Shown here: positions 17,902-27,475 of the stretch, one piece after another
How positions within the stretch are numbered: position 1 is the first letter of the stretch
Layout of the letters: the number at the start of each line of letters is the position of its first letter
NCBI GenBank assembly: GCA_946498095.1
Contig: CAMMMX010000006.1
Span: forward strand, 1-64,000
Source of the DNA: an uncultured Clostridia bacterium
GTDB taxonomy: Bacteria > Bacillota > Clostridia > Oscillospirales > Ruminococcaceae
DNA length: 64,000 nucleotides
Direction: 5' to 3'
Translations under genes and position numbers: made by a program
Notes under the pieces: generated by a model
The model's input: only the letters and a program-made list of their open reading frames with translations
Told to the model about the DNA's origin: nothing
Database searches by the model: none

Positions 17902-17930
17902 ATTATACCGCATCCAATAGCGTTTGGCAA
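17902..17930 (-). promoter_or_regulatory. Promoter of rnpB
   Basis: Minus strand TTGCCA, 17-bp spacer, TATAAT, ending 8 bases before the start of the RNA. Confidence 0.85.
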
Positions 17931-17943
17931 GCCTCCGGGCATG

Positions 17944-17973
17944 CAAAAAAGCCGGATAGCAGTTTACCCGGCC
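17944..17973 (-). terminator. Terminator of spoVS
   Basis: Minus strand GCCGGGT pairs with ATCCGGC (one G-T pair), then TTTTTT. Confidence 0.8.
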
Positions 17974-18001
17974 CGCTTAAACAGTTTTGCAGAAGTTCCG
18001 C

Positions 18002-18262
18002 CTAGCGTGCTTCCACCATCAGACTAATAGCGGTCTTGCTTTCGTCGTTAATCATAACGGTCGTAAAATATGGCACACAGACCAAATCCATACCGGACAT
18101 CGTAAGATATCCGCGAGCAATGGCTATCGCCTTAATCGCTTGGTTGGACGCTCCCGCGCCAACAGCCTGTACTTCGCACTGCCCGTCGTTACGAACCATA
18201 TTCGCAATCGCACCTGCAACGGAATTTGGATTGCTCCTAGAGGAAACCTTAACAACTTCCAT
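18002..18262 (-). CDS. spoVS: Stage V sporulation protein S
   Basis: An 86-residue Alba-like protein (MEVVKVSSRSNPNSVAGAIA), ending ISLMVEAR. SpoVS homologues affect spore coat and septum formation and are highly conserved in spore-forming Firmicutes. The start at 18262 follows AGGTGGTG; the longer frame begins 4 codons upstream without a better site. It has its own promoter and terminator although ymdB lies upstream on the same strand. Its presence supports a spore-forming host, but SpoVS also occurs in some non-sporulating bacteria. Confidence 0.93.
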   Translation of the reverse strand: MEVVKVSSRSNPNSVAGAIANMVRNDGQCEVQAVGAGASNQAIKAIAIARGYLTMSGMDLVCVPYFTTVMINDESKTAISLMVEAR

Positions 18263-18338
18263 TGTTTTCACCACCTGTAAAAAATGAAATAGTTAGAGTG
18301 AATGTGATATTCAATTGCCAATACCCTATTTGGGTTAA

Positions 18339-18347
18339 ATTATAACA
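18339..18347 (-). promoter_or_regulatory. Extended -10 promoter of spoVS
   Basis: Minus strand TGTTATAAT, an extended -10, with a weak -35 region. About 80 bases before the spoVS start. Confidence 0.5.
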
Positions 18348-18499
18348 TATGAAAAAGACAGAAATGCGTATACAATGTAATCAATTCACAAATTAATTGT
18401 GATAAACAGATTTCATACCGTAACGAGCCGAATATCCAGGATATAAGCGCCCGTTTTCGCCTTTTTCCGACAAAAAGCCATCAATTTTCAGCTGCCGTC

Positions 18500-19285
18500 C
18501 TACGAACCGGTTGCAACCGACATGCTGCCCGTCTCAATTGCGCTACATCTTCCCGTACGCTCGTCAATGGACACAACGGCAAAGTCTACCCTGCAGGGGT
18601 AACCCGCCGTTTCGAAACGTACCGGCATATGGGTGCGCATCTTGCGGATGATGCATTCCCGCTTGACCCCCAGCACCGCCTCAGACGGGCCGGTCATACC
18701 AACGTCGCTGAGAAAAGCAGTGTGCGCCCCATCCAGGACGCAGGCGTCCGCTGTCTGCACATGGGTATGGGTGCCCAATACCGCCGAGACTTTCCCCGAG
18801 AGATAGTAGGCCAGCGCCTTTTTTTCCCCTGTGGACTCAGCGTGAAAGTCAACAAAAATATTAGGGGTATCCAGCGTTTCCAAAATCTCATCCATCACAT
18901 CGAAAGGGGACTGCGCCCAATCCATATACACCGTGCCGATCAGGCTGACAACTGCGACGCGGTACGCCCCCTTGTCGACCACAAAAACGCCGTTACCGTA
19001 GGGACAATGCGGAAGGTTCGCCGGACGCAAGAGCTGGGGCGTGTCGTCTATAAAGCTACAGATTTCAGGACGTTTAAAGGAATGGTTGCCGCCTGTGATC
19101 ACATCGGCCCCACTGTCAAACAACCAGTTTGCCGAGTGCGGTAAGATACCGTTTCCCACCGCCGAATTCTCACCGTTGACAACCGTCACATCCGCCCCAT
19201 AGCGACGCTTTAATGCGGGTAACGTCCGCTGCAACGCCTCACACCCGGGACGGCCAACGACGTCGCCGATAAATAATAGGTTCAT
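18500..19285 (-). CDS. ymdB: YmdB-family cyclic-nucleotide phosphodiesterase
   Basis: 261 residues of the metallophosphoesterase family TIGR00282. In Bacillus, YmdB hydrolyses cyclic nucleotides and influences biofilm and motility switching. The metal-binding motifs are FIGDVVGRPG, VVNGENSA, GGNHSF, DFHAESTGEK and LGTHTHVQTADA. It follows thiE by 35 bases on the same strand and may be read with the thi genes. The usual neighbour rny is absent here. Confidence 0.92.
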   Translation of the reverse strand: MNLLFIGDVVGRPGCEALQRTLPALKRRYGADVTVVNGENSAVGNGILPHSANWLFDSGADVITGGNHSFKRPEICSFIDDTPQLLRPANLPHCPYGNGVFVVDKGAYRVAVVSLIGTVYMDWAQSPFDVMDEILETLDTPNIFVDFHAESTGEKKALAYYLSGKVSAVLGTHTHVQTADACVLDGAHTAFLSDVGMTGPSEAVLGVKRECIIRKMRTHMPVRFETAGYPCRVDFAVVSIDERTGRCSAIETGSMSVATGS

Positions 19286-19320
19286 GCCTGTATCCTTTCC
19301 TTTTCCCGTTGGTTTTCAAG

Positions 19321-19983
19321 CTAAAATGAGATACACCCTCCGCTTTTCCCAAGTGCCGCCTCGACACAGTACAATATCCTTTTGGCCTGCGCCTGTGCCT
19401 CCGCCGGCGACAGGGAGAGCAGTGCGCCGCTAAGGGCTACGCCATCTGCTCCGCAAGACAGCGGCAAAGAAAGATTCTCCGCCGTAATACCGCCGATAGC
19501 TACGGTAGGAATGTTAACTCGGGCGAGAATTTCCCGGTAACGCTCCGGCGTCATCGGAATGGCATCGGGTTTTGTCGCAGAAGGGAAAAACGCGCCGCAG
19601 CCGAGATAGTCGGCCCCCTCAGCCTGCGCCAGACAAGCCGCCTCCACCGTCTTCGCCGTGGCGCCAATGATTTTTCCCTCTCCAAGGATACGCCGCGCAT
19701 CGGAGACGGGCAGATCCTCCCCACCGAGATGGACGCCGTCCGCGCCACAGGCAAGCGCGATATCCGCGCGGTCATTGATGATCAGCGGGACACCGCGGCG
19801 CGCGGTCAATTCCCTCGCTCTGTACGCGAGCGTAAGGTACTCGCGGGTGGTGACGCCCTTTTCCCGCAACTGAAAAAGCGTCACGCCGCCCGACAGCGCA
19901 CAGTCAAGCAACTTCTCTCCGGAATCTTTGAGGCTGCCCACAAGATAGAGCCGCAGCGCACGGCGCAACTGGGACTGCTGCAT
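19321..19983 (-). CDS. thiE: Thiamine-phosphate synthase
   Basis: 220 residues. It joins HMP-pyrophosphate and thiazole phosphate into thiamine phosphate. The TIM-barrel motifs are TLFQLREKG, VPLIINDRADIALA (substrate binding), GVHLGGEDLP and PTVAIGGITAEN. Third gene of the thiC-thiD-thiE run, 142 bases after thiD. No thiM or thiazole-synthesis gene is present in the window. Confidence 0.92.
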   Translation of the reverse strand: MQQSQLRRALRLYLVGSLKDSGEKLLDCALSGGVTLFQLREKGVTTREYLTLAYRARELTARRGVPLIINDRADIALACGADGVHLGGEDLPVSDARRILGEGKIIGATAKTVEAACLAQAEGADYLGCGAFFPSATKPDAIPMTPERYREILARVNIPTVAIGGITAENLSLPLSCGADGVALSGALLSLSPAEAQAQAKRILYCVEAALGKSGGCISF

Positions 19984-20125
19984 AAACGCCCTCCTAGTCT
20001 ATTTGTGTCGGATAGAAAACACCGTCCGTAAAAAGACGACTGGCAGAGACGGCTTTCGGTTCTCCGTCATGAATCACACAGGTTCATCCTGTATTCCCGT
20101 GGCGGAAGCGACGCCGCTGCCGTAC

Positions 20126-20959
20126 TCACCCACGCCGAACCTGCGTCTGACTCGGCGCTTCACCTGGACGCGATACCGCCCCATGGTCCATCGGTCCGCT
20201 GCCCTTTCCTAAATCTAGCCCCGCTTGCAGGCACGCCGTGACATAGTCCTTCGCTTTTTGTACGCTCTCCAAAAGCTCTCCTCCCTGCGCAAGCCCGGCC
20301 GCAATGGCGCTGGAAAGCGTACAGCCTGTCCCATGCGTGTTGCAGGTATCGACGCGCGGCGCGCTTAGCCAGACGTACTCCCCAGCCATATAGAGCAGAT
20401 CGTCCACACATCCGGCCAGATGGCCGCCCTTGACGAGCACGGCGCCCTCATAAGAAAAACGCCGCATAATTTCCTGCGCGGCAGACACCATGTCCCGTTT
20501 GCCGGCTATCGCCTGGTTGGCCAGCACCTGCGCTTCGGGAATATTCGGCGTAATGACCCGCGCCAGCGGGATAAGGCGAGTTGCCAGCACGCGTACCGCC
20601 ATCGGATCAAGCAGCGTGCTGCCGCTGGTCGACACCATCACCGGATCAAGGACCACATTTTTCGCCCCATACTGCGCAAGCCTATCGGCGATCACTTCAA
20701 TGGTTTCCGCCTTGGACACCATACCGATCTTGACCGCGTCAGGCACAATATCCTCAAACACCGCATCCAGCTGGGCACCCACCATATCCGGCGTCGCGTC
20801 CTGGATAGCGCGCACGCCCTGTGTATTCTGCGCCGTCAGCGCCGTGATGACGCTCATTCCATACACGCCATGTGCCGCGAAGGTCTTCAGATCCGCCTGA
20901 ATCCCCGCGCCACCCGACGAGTCGGAACCGGCGATTGTCAATGCTTTATACACCGTCAT
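20126..20959 (-). CDS. thiD: HMP / HMP-phosphate kinase
   Basis: 277 residues of the ribokinase-like family; it phosphorylates hydroxymethylpyrimidine twice for thiamine synthesis. Motifs are TIAGSDSSGGAGIQADLKTF at the N terminus and the catalytic THGTGCTLSSAIAAG near the C terminus. It has a GC-rich C-terminal tail (SRPGEAPSQTQ) of no known role. Lies between thiC and thiE. Confidence 0.93.
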   Translation of the reverse strand: MTVYKALTIAGSDSSGGAGIQADLKTFAAHGVYGMSVITALTAQNTQGVRAIQDATPDMVGAQLDAVFEDIVPDAVKIGMVSKAETIEVIADRLAQYGAKNVVLDPVMVSTSGSTLLDPMAVRVLATRLIPLARVITPNIPEAQVLANQAIAGKRDMVSAAQEIMRRFSYEGAVLVKGGHLAGCVDDLLYMAGEYVWLSAPRVDTCNTHGTGCTLSSAIAAGLAQGGELLESVQKAKDYVTACLQAGLDLGKGSGPMDHGAVSRPGEAPSQTQVRRG

Positions 20960-20981
20960 GGTAAAACCAATCCTTTCGCGT

Positions 20982-21021
20982 GACGGCCTGAATAAGAGCG
21001 GACGCTCTTCCTCAGACCGTC
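20982..21021 (-). repeat. Hairpin between thiC and thiD
   Basis: Minus strand GACGG, CTGA and AAGAGC pair with GCTCTT, TCAG and CCGTC around a GTCC loop. No T-run follows, so it is more likely an RNA processing or stability element than a terminator. Confidence 0.55.
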
Positions 21022-21042
21022 CCTCCCTGCTATATCTAGTTT

Positions 21043-22347
21043 TTATATCACGTCGACATGCTCTCCGCCGAGCGCCTTATTCATATTGCGCACTGCGCAC
21101 AGCTTGCCGCACATCGTACAGGTATCGCTGTGCTCCGGCATGGAGCTTTCCCGGTAAGCGCGTGCCTTTTCCGGGTCCATCGCCAGGCTGAACATGCCAT
21201 CCCAGTCAAGGTTCCTTCGCGCCTCGCTCATCTGGTTGTCCCAATCCATCGCGCCTTTCACACCCTTGCCGATGTCGGCGGCATGAGCGGCGATTTTCGC
21301 GGCAATGATACCCTCTTTCATATCATCCAGAGTCGGCAGCCGCAGATGCTCTGCAGGCGTAACGTAGCACAGGAACGCCGCGCCATGCGTTGCGGCGATT
21401 GCACCGCCGATCGCCGAAGTGATGTGATCGTAACCCGGCGCGACGTCGGTGACGATCGGCCCCAGCACGTAGAACGGCGCGCCGTGACACAGCGTGCTCT
21501 GGATCTTCATATTGGCCTCGATCTGGTCGATCGGCATATGACCCGGCCCCTCGATGATCACCTGTACATCTTTTTCCCAGGCGCGGCGGGTCAGCTCACC
21601 GAGCGTCGCCAGCTCCTCGATCTGACAGATATCGCTGGCATCCTTGAGACAACCGGGACGGCAAGCGTCGCCCAAGGACAGCGTGACGTCGTACTCGCGG
21701 CAGATAGCAAGGATTTCATCATAGTATTCGTAATAAGGGTTCTCCTGTCCTGTCATCTCCATCCAGGAGAAGACAAGCGATCCACCACGGGAAACGATGT
21801 TGGTCAGGCGGCCGTTCTCCTTGAAAATTCCCGCCGTTTTCTTGTTGATACCGACGTGAATTGTCATAAAGTCGACGCCGTCTTCTGCGTGCATCCGCAC
21901 CACGTCAAGGAATTCTCTTGCGGTGATGGCGTCCAGTTCCTTGTTGTAGTAGGAAATCGCGTCGTACACCGGTACGGTGCCAATCATACAGGGACATTCG
22001 GCCGTCAACCGGCGGCGGAAATCCTGCGTCTTACCGTAACAGCTCAGATCCATGATCGCTTCCGCACCCATCGCAACGGCGCCCTTGACCTTTTCCATCT
22101 CCATGTCAAAGTTCTGGCAGTCCTTAGACACACCGAGGTTGACGTTAATTTTCGTCCGCAGCATGCTGCCAACTCCCTCAGGACTGAGCGCAGGATGATT
22201 TTTGTTCGCTGGAATGGCGACCTTGCCACAGGCGACGAGCTCTAGAAGCTGTGCGGCGTCCATTTTCTCTTTCTCCGCGACCGCAAGGAGCTCCTTCGTT
22301 TGAATTCCCTTGCGTGCGGCGTCCATCTGTGTGGTATACGTCATCAT
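21043..22347 (-). CDS. thiC: Phosphomethylpyrimidine synthase
   Basis: 434 residues. A radical-SAM enzyme that converts aminoimidazole ribotide into HMP-phosphate. It shows the core motifs [40 protein letters not shown] and the C-terminal [4Fe-4S] motif CTMCGKLC. It is shorter than the E. coli type because it lacks the N-terminal extension, as is usual in Clostridia. First gene of the operon. I see no TPP riboswitch in its leader, which is unusual for thiC. Confidence 0.94.
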   Translation of the reverse strand: MMTYTTQMDAARKGIQTKELLAVAEKEKMDAAQLLELVACGKVAIPANKNHPALSPEGVGSMLRTKINVNLGVSKDCQNFDMEMEKVKGAVAMGAEAIMDLSCYGKTQDFRRRLTAECPCMIGTVPVYDAISYYNKELDAITAREFLDVVRMHAEDGVDFMTIHVGINKKTAGIFKENGRLTNIVSRGGSLVFSWMEMTGQENPYYEYYDEILAICREYDVTLSLGDACRPGCLKDASDICQIEELATLGELTRRAWEKDVQVIIEGPGHMPIDQIEANMKIQSTLCHGAPFYVLGPIVTDVAPGYDHITSAIGGAIAATHGAAFLCYVTPAEHLRLPTLDDMKEGIIAAKIAAHAADIGKGVKGAMDWDNQMSEARRNLDWDGMFSLAMDPEKARAYRESSMPEHSDTCTMCGKLCAVRNMNKALGGEHVDVI

Positions 22348-22445
22348 ATTCCGTTCCTTTCCCTGTCCGGTGCGCCTCCCGGGCGTTTCTGCCGCCGACT
22401 GCGGCAGCTTTTCTGGCGCAATTCATACAAAATTGGTACGTCTTT

Positions 22446-22474
22446 ATTTTACCGCATCATGGGACGAAAGTCAA
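22446..22474 (-). promoter_or_regulatory. Promoter of the thiC operon
   Basis: Minus strand TTGACT, 17-bp spacer, TAAAAT, about 100 bases before the thiC start. Confidence 0.7.
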
Positions 22475-22559
22475 ACAACGGAAAGAGAAAGACAGGGCTA
22501 GAAAAGTTGCGCAATTGCATTTACATAGCCGTTGAAATATCGTATGATTTTCTATAGGA

Positions 22560-22990
22560 GAAACCATAACCGCAAACAATGGCACGGTCTTGAAAAACGT
22601 CAAATAGGTACGCCTCTGTCAAGATGCTAAAAGAGACCGTACGATGCAAAAACGATCCGAGCAGGTTGCTTTCCCGCGTCCTTGCTCTGACGTTTCCTCT
22701 CGCCTCCTACCACCAAACCGCCGCAACCCCCTCCGACGCCCTTGATGGTAGAAACTACGCCGGCTCCCCCACTGGCACAACAGGCCCAGCAGGACAGCGT
22801 TACCGTGCTGGGAGGTGACGCGTCAATCGCCTACACCAAGGCTTTGCGTCATTTTGTCGCAGAGACGAACCAGGTGCGGGACACTGGCGCCAACTTGTCG
22901 CCCGAACGTTGTTCTACGCTAAAAACGGACAGATGAGGCAGAGGGCCAACCCCCCCTTTCCATACAGCAAAATCGGACGCCTCAGCAATC
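22560..22990. other. Intergenic region with a possible decayed lipoprotein gene
   Basis: The plus strand has two short overlapping frames: one with a leader-like LSRVLALTFPLASYHQTAAT (22624-22818) and another with VETTPAPPLAQQAQQDSV (22742-22936). Together they resemble a signal peptide plus Pro/Gln-rich linker of a lipoprotein that has lost its Cys and its frame. There is no clean ribosome site. The suggestion is weak. Confidence 0.3.
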
Positions 22991-22998
22991 GCGTACCC

Positions 22999-23027
22999 TT
23001 GCTTTTTTCGCGCTTTTCTGCTATAAT
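22999..23027 (+). promoter_or_regulatory. Promoter of guaB
   Basis: TTGCTT, 17-bp spacer, TATAAT; 45 bases before the ATG. Confidence 0.75.
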
Positions 23028-23072
23028 ATTGAACTTAACAAGAGAAGTTTCAACCAGAAAGGAATTGATTGT

Positions 23073-24581
23073 ATGGCGTTTTTTTATGAAGAGCCTTCCC
23101 ACACCTTTAATGAATACCTGTTGGTGCCGGGCTACTCCTCTGCGCAGTGCATCCCGGCGAACGTCAGCCTGAAAACCCCGGTGGTCAAATTCCGCAAGGG
23201 CGAGGACTCCCCGATCCAGATGAATATTCCGCTCGTGTCGGCGATCATGCAATCGGTTTCTGATGATAAGATGGCGATCGCGCTGGCCAAGGAGGGCGGA
23301 ATTTCGTTTATCTATGGTTCGCAGTCGATTGAAAACGAGGCAGCTATGGTCGCTCGTGTCAAAAACTATAAAGCGGGCTTTGTTGTCAGCGACTCCAACA
23401 TCCGTCCCGATCAGACGCTGCAAGATATCTTGGATTTGAAAGCCAAAACGGGGCATTCCACCGTAGCCGTCACCGATGACGGCACTGCAACCGGCAAGCT
23501 TCTGGGCATCGTCACCAGCCGTGACTACCGTGTCAGCCGTATGAGCACCGACGTCAAGGTGTCCGAGTTCATGACACCGTTCGAGAAGCTCATTTATGCC
23601 GACAAGGGGACGACGTTGAAAGAAGCCAACAACATCATTTGGGACAATAAATTAAACTCCCTGCCGCTGGTGGACGAAAATCAGCACCTGGTTTACATGG
23701 TGTTCCGCAAGGACTACGACTCCCATAAGGAGAACAAGCTTGAGCTGCTTGACGAGCATAAGCGTTATGTCGTCGGTGCGGGCATCAATACCCGCGACTA
23801 CGCGCAGCGTGTCCCTGCGCTGGTCGAGGCGGGCGCTGACGTGCTTTGCATCGATTCCTCAGAGGGCTTTTCCGAATGGCAGAAGCTGACGCTCGACTAC
23901 ATCCGTGAAAACTACGGTGACAGCGTCAAGGTTGGCGCCGGCAACGTCGTCGACCGTGAAGGCTTCCTTTTCCTTGCTAAGGCAGGCGCCGACTTCGTCA
24001 AGGTCGGCATTGGCGGCGGCTCTATTTGTATCACCCGTGAACAGAAGGGTATCGGCCGCGGACAGGCATCTGCGCTGATTGAGGTCGCGAAAGCAAGAGA
24101 CGAATACTATGCGGAAACCGGCATCTACGTCCCGGTATGCTCCGACGGCGGCATCGTCTACGACTACCATATCACCCTGGCGCTTGCTATGGGGGCGGAC
24201 TTCATCATGCTTGGACGCTACTTCTCCCGCTTCGACGAAAGCCCCACCAACAAGGTCAATATCGGTGGTACCTATATGAAGGAATACTGGGGCGAAGGCT
24301 CCAACCGCGCGCGCAACTGGCAGCGCTACGACATGGGCGGCGCAAGCAAGCTGTCCTTCGAGGAAGGCGTCGATTCCTATGTGCCCTACGCCGGCTCGCT
24401 GAAAGACAACGTCTCGCTGACACTGAACAAAGTTCGTTCCACCATGTGCAACTGCGGCGCGATGACCATCCCCGAACTGCAAGAAAAGGCGAAAATCACG
24501 TTGGTGTCCGCGACCTCTATCGTCGAGGGCGGCGCGCACGACGTCGTGCTCAAGGACACGTCGAGCAACGTGATCAAATAA
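23073..24581 (+). CDS. guaB: IMP dehydrogenase
   Basis: 502 residues. It oxidises IMP to XMP, the committed step of GMP synthesis. The TIM barrel is split by two CBS domains (residues about 95-220). The active-site loop [15 protein letters not shown] holds the catalytic Cys, and the mobile flap region [13 protein letters not shown] is present. RBS AAAGGA. Some of the early sequence ([14 protein letters not shown]) resembles the variant IMPDHs of Clostridia and eukaryotes rather than the short Bacillus type. Single-gene unit. Confidence 0.94.
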   Translation: MAFFYEEPSHTFNEYLLVPGYSSAQCIPANVSLKTPVVKFRKGEDSPIQMNIPLVSAIMQSVSDDKMAIALAKEGGISFIYGSQSIENEAAMVARVKNYKAGFVVSDSNIRPDQTLQDILDLKAKTGHSTVAVTDDGTATGKLLGIVTSRDYRVSRMSTDVKVSEFMTPFEKLIYADKGTTLKEANNIIWDNKLNSLPLVDENQHLVYMVFRKDYDSHKENKLELLDEHKRYVVGAGINTRDYAQRVPALVEAGADVLCIDSSEGFSEWQKLTLDYIRENYGDSVKVGAGNVVDREGFLFLAKAGADFVKVGIGGGSICITREQKGIGRGQASALIEVAKARDEYYAETGIYVPVCSDGGIVYDYHITLALAMGADFIMLGRYFSRFDESPTNKVNIGGTYMKEYWGEGSNRARNWQRYDMGGASKLSFEEGVDSYVPYAGSLKDNVSLTLNKVRSTMCNCGAMTIPELQEKAKITLVSATSIVEGGAHDVVLKDTSSNVIK

Positions 24582-24607
24582 AGCGGTACAGTTGTCGGAT
24601 ATATTTT

Positions 24608-24644
24608 ACACAGCCCGGAAATCAAGGTGGTTTCCGGGCTGTGT
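24608..24644 (+). terminator. Hairpin after guaB
   Basis: ACACAGCCCGGAAA pairs perfectly with TTTCCGGGCTGTGT over 14 bp. The following sequence (CGTGTT) has little T-run, so termination may depend on stem strength. Confidence 0.6.
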
Positions 24645-24887
24645 CGTGTTATGATACAAGAAAAAAATCGTATGCTGCGGGGAGAGTGCTTGTTCCTTGC
24701 TTGTCTAAGTTGTTGAGAAATCACCCCTCATTTGATGCGGTATGGTTCTATTGAAAACCGTGGAACTGGATGCCGTTTGAGCAGGTTCCGACACGCCTCA
24801 CTCCTCAACATACGAAACGCTCTTCTTGTTGCGCGCAATAATCGTAAGGTACGGACGTTATTCTTCCACTATTTTACATAAGAAACG

Positions 24888-25890
24888 GTGATGATGTTAA
24901 TGAAGGTTTTATCCGGTGTGAAGGACTACGCGGTATCAGAAGCCAATTTTGAAGCGCTGCGGCTGGCGCTTGACATTCTCGGCGACACCTATTCCCCAGC
25001 ATATTTTCATGAATTGCCGGAACTGTTTTTCGTATGGGAGGCATCTGTCCCTGTGCCCCGACCTGCACCACGGCGATGACGCTGCAGCAGCTCATTCATC
25101 TGCTGGGCTACGACTACGAGGAGTTGCCGTTTGCGCAGGGCAACGACGAGGAGGTCACACGGATAATTACCGCTGTGCGCGCGTCAATTGACCGCGGCAT
25201 TCCTGCGCTGGTCTGGAACGCCTTTTCACCCTGTGAGTGGAACGTCGTGACGGGCTATAACGATGCCGAAAAGTCTTTTTTGATAGAGGCGCATGGCATG
25301 GACGCTACGGCGATTACGCGCACGCTGACTGGGAGAAGTTCCGGGAGGAAGCTGGGTTGGTGGGAACGCTGGCCATCATACTCAAAGGGAAGTCCGGCCA
25401 GCTTCGCCGGCGTGACGCCGAAATTGCAGCGCTCACCGAAGCCGTCCGTAACGCCAACGACGGGGAGAATACCGACAAGGTCAGCGGGACCGATTGGGTC
25501 TTCCTTCAGGGCAAGGCCGTTTTCCACCGTTGGGCTGAAGACCTCTCAACACCGGACAAGGAGCGCGGTCCTGGCGACGCCTATTGCATCGATTTTTATG
25601 CAAGCTGTCATGCTCGGGCAGAAGATTTTCTGCGGGAGATTTCCGGGAACTATCCCGGTGCGGAGAACGCACTGAAAAACGCCGCTTTATACTCGGATCG
25701 AGAAGCAGCGTGCTTGATCAAGCTTGTTCCGCTGCTGCACTGGAGTTCTCCGTGGGGAGTGGATGCCGCACGCAATGCGGCGGCGCATCCCCTGCTCAGA
25801 GACGCTTATGAGGCGTCCGCCACAGCAATGGACATACTGGAAACGGCGCCGCCGTCCATCGTATCATCACACATTGACACATTTCGCTGA
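24888..25890 (+). pseudogene. BtrH/C39-like protein with two frameshifts
   Basis: Three frames add up to one protein. The first reads MKVLSGVKDYAVSEANFEAL to SPAYFH. The second reads IAGTVFRMGGICPCAPTCTT to YNDAEKSF. The third reads DRGAWHGRYGDYAHADWEKF, then LVGTLAIILKGKSGQ and on to 25890. The first break is a missing base near 25012; the second is one T too few in a T-run near 25275. The pattern resembles the BtrH N-terminal / C39-like papain-fold proteins found singly in Clostridia, whose role is unclear. Without the breaks it would be about 330 residues. Either real decay or assembly error in homopolymers could explain it. Confidence 0.6.
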
Positions 25891-26157
25891 CAGCTGCTCA
25901 AACACCGTCTTCTCACCGATTCCGGACAGAATATATGGTAACAGGGGTTGTCCTGCCTGAAAATTAGGTGCAATGTTACTTACACTTGTTCTCTCCAGTC
26001 TTCCGTATCTATTCACTTGGTATACAGTATCAGCCCGATTCAACCATTGGTTTACAACAAAATAAACGGATGGTTGAGTGAAAACAACGGATCTTCTCTT
26101 GATAGCCGGGCTTTCTTATCATAAAATAAAAGCATAAAACAAAAGGAGGCCATCCAG

Positions 26158-26643
26158 ATGAGTAGCATTGGAACCAAAATTGCTTTTTATAGAAAAGCAA
26201 AAGGCATGACACAGGAGGAGTTGGCGGAACAATTGGGGGTTTCGGCTCAGGCCGTATCGAAATGGGAAAACGATATCGCCTGCCCGGATATTCAGTTGTT
26301 GGTTCCGTTGGCAAAAATATTTGATACGACCACAGACGACCTGTTGTCTACCGAACTCGTAGCAAGCGTGCGGTTATTACAGGAAAAGCCTGATATGAAA
26401 GAATTAACATTGAAAGTGCTTGTTGATTCAAAAGACGGTGATAAGGTTCGTATCAATCTTCCGATGGAGCTGGTCAAAATCGCTATGGAAATCGGAATGA
26501 AGGTTCCACAAGTCACCAAACATCTGCAGCTGCAAAATATCGATTTGGAGCAAATCATTTCGATCGTGGAAAGCGGTGTCATTGGCAATCTGGTTGAAGT
26601 CGAAAGCGCGGACGGCGATAACATCCGTATTGTCGTGGAATAA
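26158..26643 (+). CDS. XRE-family regulator with C-terminal SHOCT-like domain
   Basis: 161 residues. The HTH domain covers residues about 5-60 (MTQEELAEQLGVSAQAVSKW). A linker and a C-terminal module follow, with DGDKVRINLPMELVKIAMEI and DLEQIISIVESG. RBS AAAGGAGG. The stop is followed one base later by a small gene that carries a related NNGDKVLIRL ending, so the two probably work together. The target is unknown. Base composition is lower in GC than the neighbours. Confidence 0.85.
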   Translation: MSSIGTKIAFYRKAKGMTQEELAEQLGVSAQAVSKWENDIACPDIQLLVPLAKIFDTTTDDLLSTELVASVRLLQEKPDMKELTLKVLVDSKDGDKVRINLPMELVKIAMEIGMKVPQVTKHLQLQNIDLEQIISIVESGVIGNLVEVESADGDNIRIVVE

Positions 26644-26644
26644 A

Positions 26645-26893
26645 ATGAGAGTATGCATTCGCTCCGGAAAAAAAGGATTCCAGCTTATCTTACCAACCTC
26701 GCTCTTTCTCAACCGATTCGCCGCCGCCATCGTCGTCAAAATGATGAAAAGCAAATACCCTTCCCTTAAAATAAATACGAAGGACCTGAATAAACTGGTA
26801 ACTGCGATAAAAAGGTACAAACGAAAACATAAGCGTCTGGAAATTGTAGACATCCGTTCAAATAACGGTGACAAGGTGCTGATACGATTGTAA
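26645..26893 (+). CDS. Small partner of the XRE regulator
   Basis: An 82-residue basic protein, MRVCIRSGKKGFQLILPTSL, ending NNGDKVLIRL. The ATG at 26645 directly follows the regulator's stop; the frame reaches further upstream inside it but without need. Small genes of this type follow XRE/SHOCT-like regulators in other Clostridia. It may be a modulator that binds the regulator, but no function is established. Confidence 0.65.
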   Translation: MRVCIRSGKKGFQLILPTSLFLNRFAAAIVVKMMKSKYPSLKINTKDLNKLVTAIKRYKRKHKRLEIVDIRSNNGDKVLIRL

Positions 26894-27044
26894 AATATTC
26901 CCACTCGCTCTGGAAAGCACTTGAGTAGGATCGGCTCCGGCAGCAAACCTCTTAGCATCGATCCACCATGTCCACCCAGATCGGACATGGCCGGAGCTGT
27001 ATACGCCGAAATCCCCTCCTACGAGTCAATCAGCATCCCTGCCA

Positions 27045-27084
27045 AAAACGTCCCGTTGACGATATTGCGTCAACGGGACGTTTT
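27045..27084. terminator. Bidirectional terminator
   Basis: AAAACGTCCCGTTGACG and its exact reverse complement, 6-base loop. It lies between the convergent XRE unit and the def-yccF operon, with A and T flanks that suit both directions. Confidence 0.85.
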
Positions 27085-27102
27085 CCATTCAGGAAAGCCT
27101 TC

Positions 27103-27465
27103 TTAACTTACAACTGTCGCACCGAATGGCATCAGCGCCAGCTTAGCTAGTTTAAAGCATTGCAACCCGAATGGAATTCCAATAATTGTCACGCAAAATA
27201 CTATCCCATTCAACGCGGCCACGACCGCCAACGGGATCCCACTCAGCACAAGCCACAGAATGTTAAGCAGCACCGATCCCACACCGCCGCCATAGACCAC
27301 ATCTTTTCCGAACGGGAAAAACGACAGGCGCGCAAACTTGAAGCACTGTTTTCCTATCGGGATCCCCACGATGGTGATACACCACAACACACCTGCCAGG
27401 AACCAACCGATCCCCTGCCAGAAGCCACCGAAAATAAACCAAAGAACATTTCCCAGGCAACCCAT
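27103..27465 (-). CDS. YccF-family membrane protein
   Basis: 120 residues with two YccF repeats, each hydrophobic and ending in a Gly-Ile-Pro motif: GIPIGKQCFKFARLSFFPFG and GIPFGLQCFKLAKLALMPFG. The family is of inner-membrane proteins with unknown function. It starts 10 bases after the def stop, so the two form an operon. Confidence 0.88.
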   Translation of the reverse strand: MGCLGNVLWFIFGGFWQGIGWFLAGVLWCITIVGIPIGKQCFKFARLSFFPFGKDVVYGGGVGSVLLNILWLVLSGIPLAVVAALNGIVFCVTIIGIPFGLQCFKLAKLALMPFGATVVS

Positions 27466-27475
27466 CGCGTCCTCC

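Noticed and set aside
22348-22560. TPP riboswitch before thiC
   Set aside because: I looked on the minus strand for CTGAGA and the GGATAATGCC-type box and found neither.
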